Positions 63,672-64,000 of a stretch of 64,000 nt of DNA are shown here, piece after piece; the first letter of the stretch is position 1, and every line of letters starts with the position of its first letter. The notes below the pieces were generated by a model. The model searched no databases, was not told the DNA's origin, and saw only the letters and a list, made by a program, of their open reading frames with translations. The translations under genes were made by a program, and so were the position numbers. The DNA comes from Gallionella sp. (GTDB taxonomy: Bacteria > Pseudomonadota > Gammaproteobacteria > Burkholderiales > Gallionellaceae): positions 1 to 64,000 of the forward strand of contig JAQTTV010000006.1 in NCBI GenBank assembly GCA_028710565.1, read 5' to 3'.

Positions 63672-64000
63672 GATATTTCTCCTGAAGAGGGCTGGGTAAA
63701 TGCCAGCGCAGCATAGCCCACCACGCGATCCGCTGAACCTGCTGTATCGCCCGAATTGCGCAGATCCAGCAAATGAGACGTGAGCTGGTGATGTTTTGCC
63801 GCGAGCAACAATCCGCTGATGGGTGTGCCGCCGCAAGCGCGATCATGGTCGATGGGCTGATGTAATTTTAGAATGGCTTGCACGGTCTCGGCATCCACGC
63901 GTTGCGCGGTCTGATAAGGCAAAAAATGGGATAAATCTGAGCTGATGACAATCAAAGTTTCATCACCACCCCAGAGCTTTTCCAGCACTTCCGCGACTTC
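63668..64000 (-). CDS. amrB: AmmeMemoRadiSam system protein B (MEMO1 family), 3' part
   Basis: About 110 C-terminal residues are seen; the gene runs off the right edge. 'VISSDLSHFLPYQTAQ' and 'ACGGTPISGLLLAA' match the C-terminal half of MEMO1 homologues, where His and Asp of the first stretch are metal ligands. First of the three genes by position. Confidence 0.88.
   Translation of the reverse strand, partial: EVAEVLEKLWGGDETLIVISSDLSHFLPYQTAQRVDAETVQAILKLHQPIDHDRACGGTPISGLLLAAKHHQLTSHLLDLRNSGDTAGSADRVVGYAALAFTQPSSGEIS

Overview
The window looks like the chromosome of a betaproteobacterium, most likely in or near the Nitrosomonadales. Support comes from the betaproteobacterial flavour of many housekeeping proteins (MetG, GuaA/GuaB, RpiA, TrmB, HemN), a complete cbb3 oxidase locus with its maturation genes, a DsrC/TusE-like sulfur carrier and an AmmeMemoRadiSam operon. 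The genus cannot be fixed from sequence reading alone. There is no complete insertion sequence, phage or CRISPR array. Short palindromic repeats and MITE-like elements are abundant, and some lie in frame inside essential genes.

Layout. 0-9 kb: a hemerythrin-like protein, a secreted protein of unknown role, a phosphate group (phoU, ppx, mscS) behind a candidate PHO box, rpiA, a ferredoxin-type reductase divergent from an SDR protein, and a SulP anion transporter. 9-14.4 kb: metG carrying two in-frame repeat insertions, a tiny gene after it, an exported protein with three copies of one domain, and an SPFH/prohibitin protein. 14.7-23.5 kb: the respiratory locus ccoN-O-Q-P, a 40-residue membrane protein, ccoG, a ccoH with a doubled domain, ccoI and ccoS. 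24-31.5 kb: two unknown membrane proteins, hemN, a two-gene KAP NTPase + NACHT-LRR operon, then trmB. 31.6-38.5 kb: guaBA (guaA again carries an in-frame repeat), then a 2.4-kb block (DUF4139 protein, queD, tRNA-Asn) bracketed by inverted 260-bp repeats, then a lone BrnA-type antitoxin. 38.7-42.6 kb: a Gabija-like pair (OLD/TOPRIM ATPase and UvrD-like helicase). 42.8-48.7 kb: envelope and stress genes (L,D-transpeptidase, M23 peptidase, TolA-like exported protein, DUF2934, CsbD, Dps, methyltransferase) separated by many MITEs. 48.8-54.6 kb: a four-gene operon of serine hydrolase, two periplasmic binding proteins and a hybrid histidine kinase. 54.9-64 kb: a bestrophin, a 1410-residue Avs-like STAND ATPase with an internal 15-bp tandem repeat, DUF3301, decayed ychJ and gltP-type remnants, a DsrC/TusE protein and the AmmeMemoRadiSam operon, which runs off the right edge.

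How it fits together. The core is a microaerobic respiratory cell (cbb3 oxidase plus oxygen-independent haem synthesis) with phosphate and cell-wall functions. Onto it three separate putative anti-phage loci have been inserted: KAP/NACHT-LRR, Gabija-like and Avs-like. The KAP plus NACHT-LRR pair is the best candidate for an undescribed system. The Avs-like gene is notable for an in-frame minisatellite close to its ATPase core. All functional assignments rest on motifs read by eye; no searches were run.
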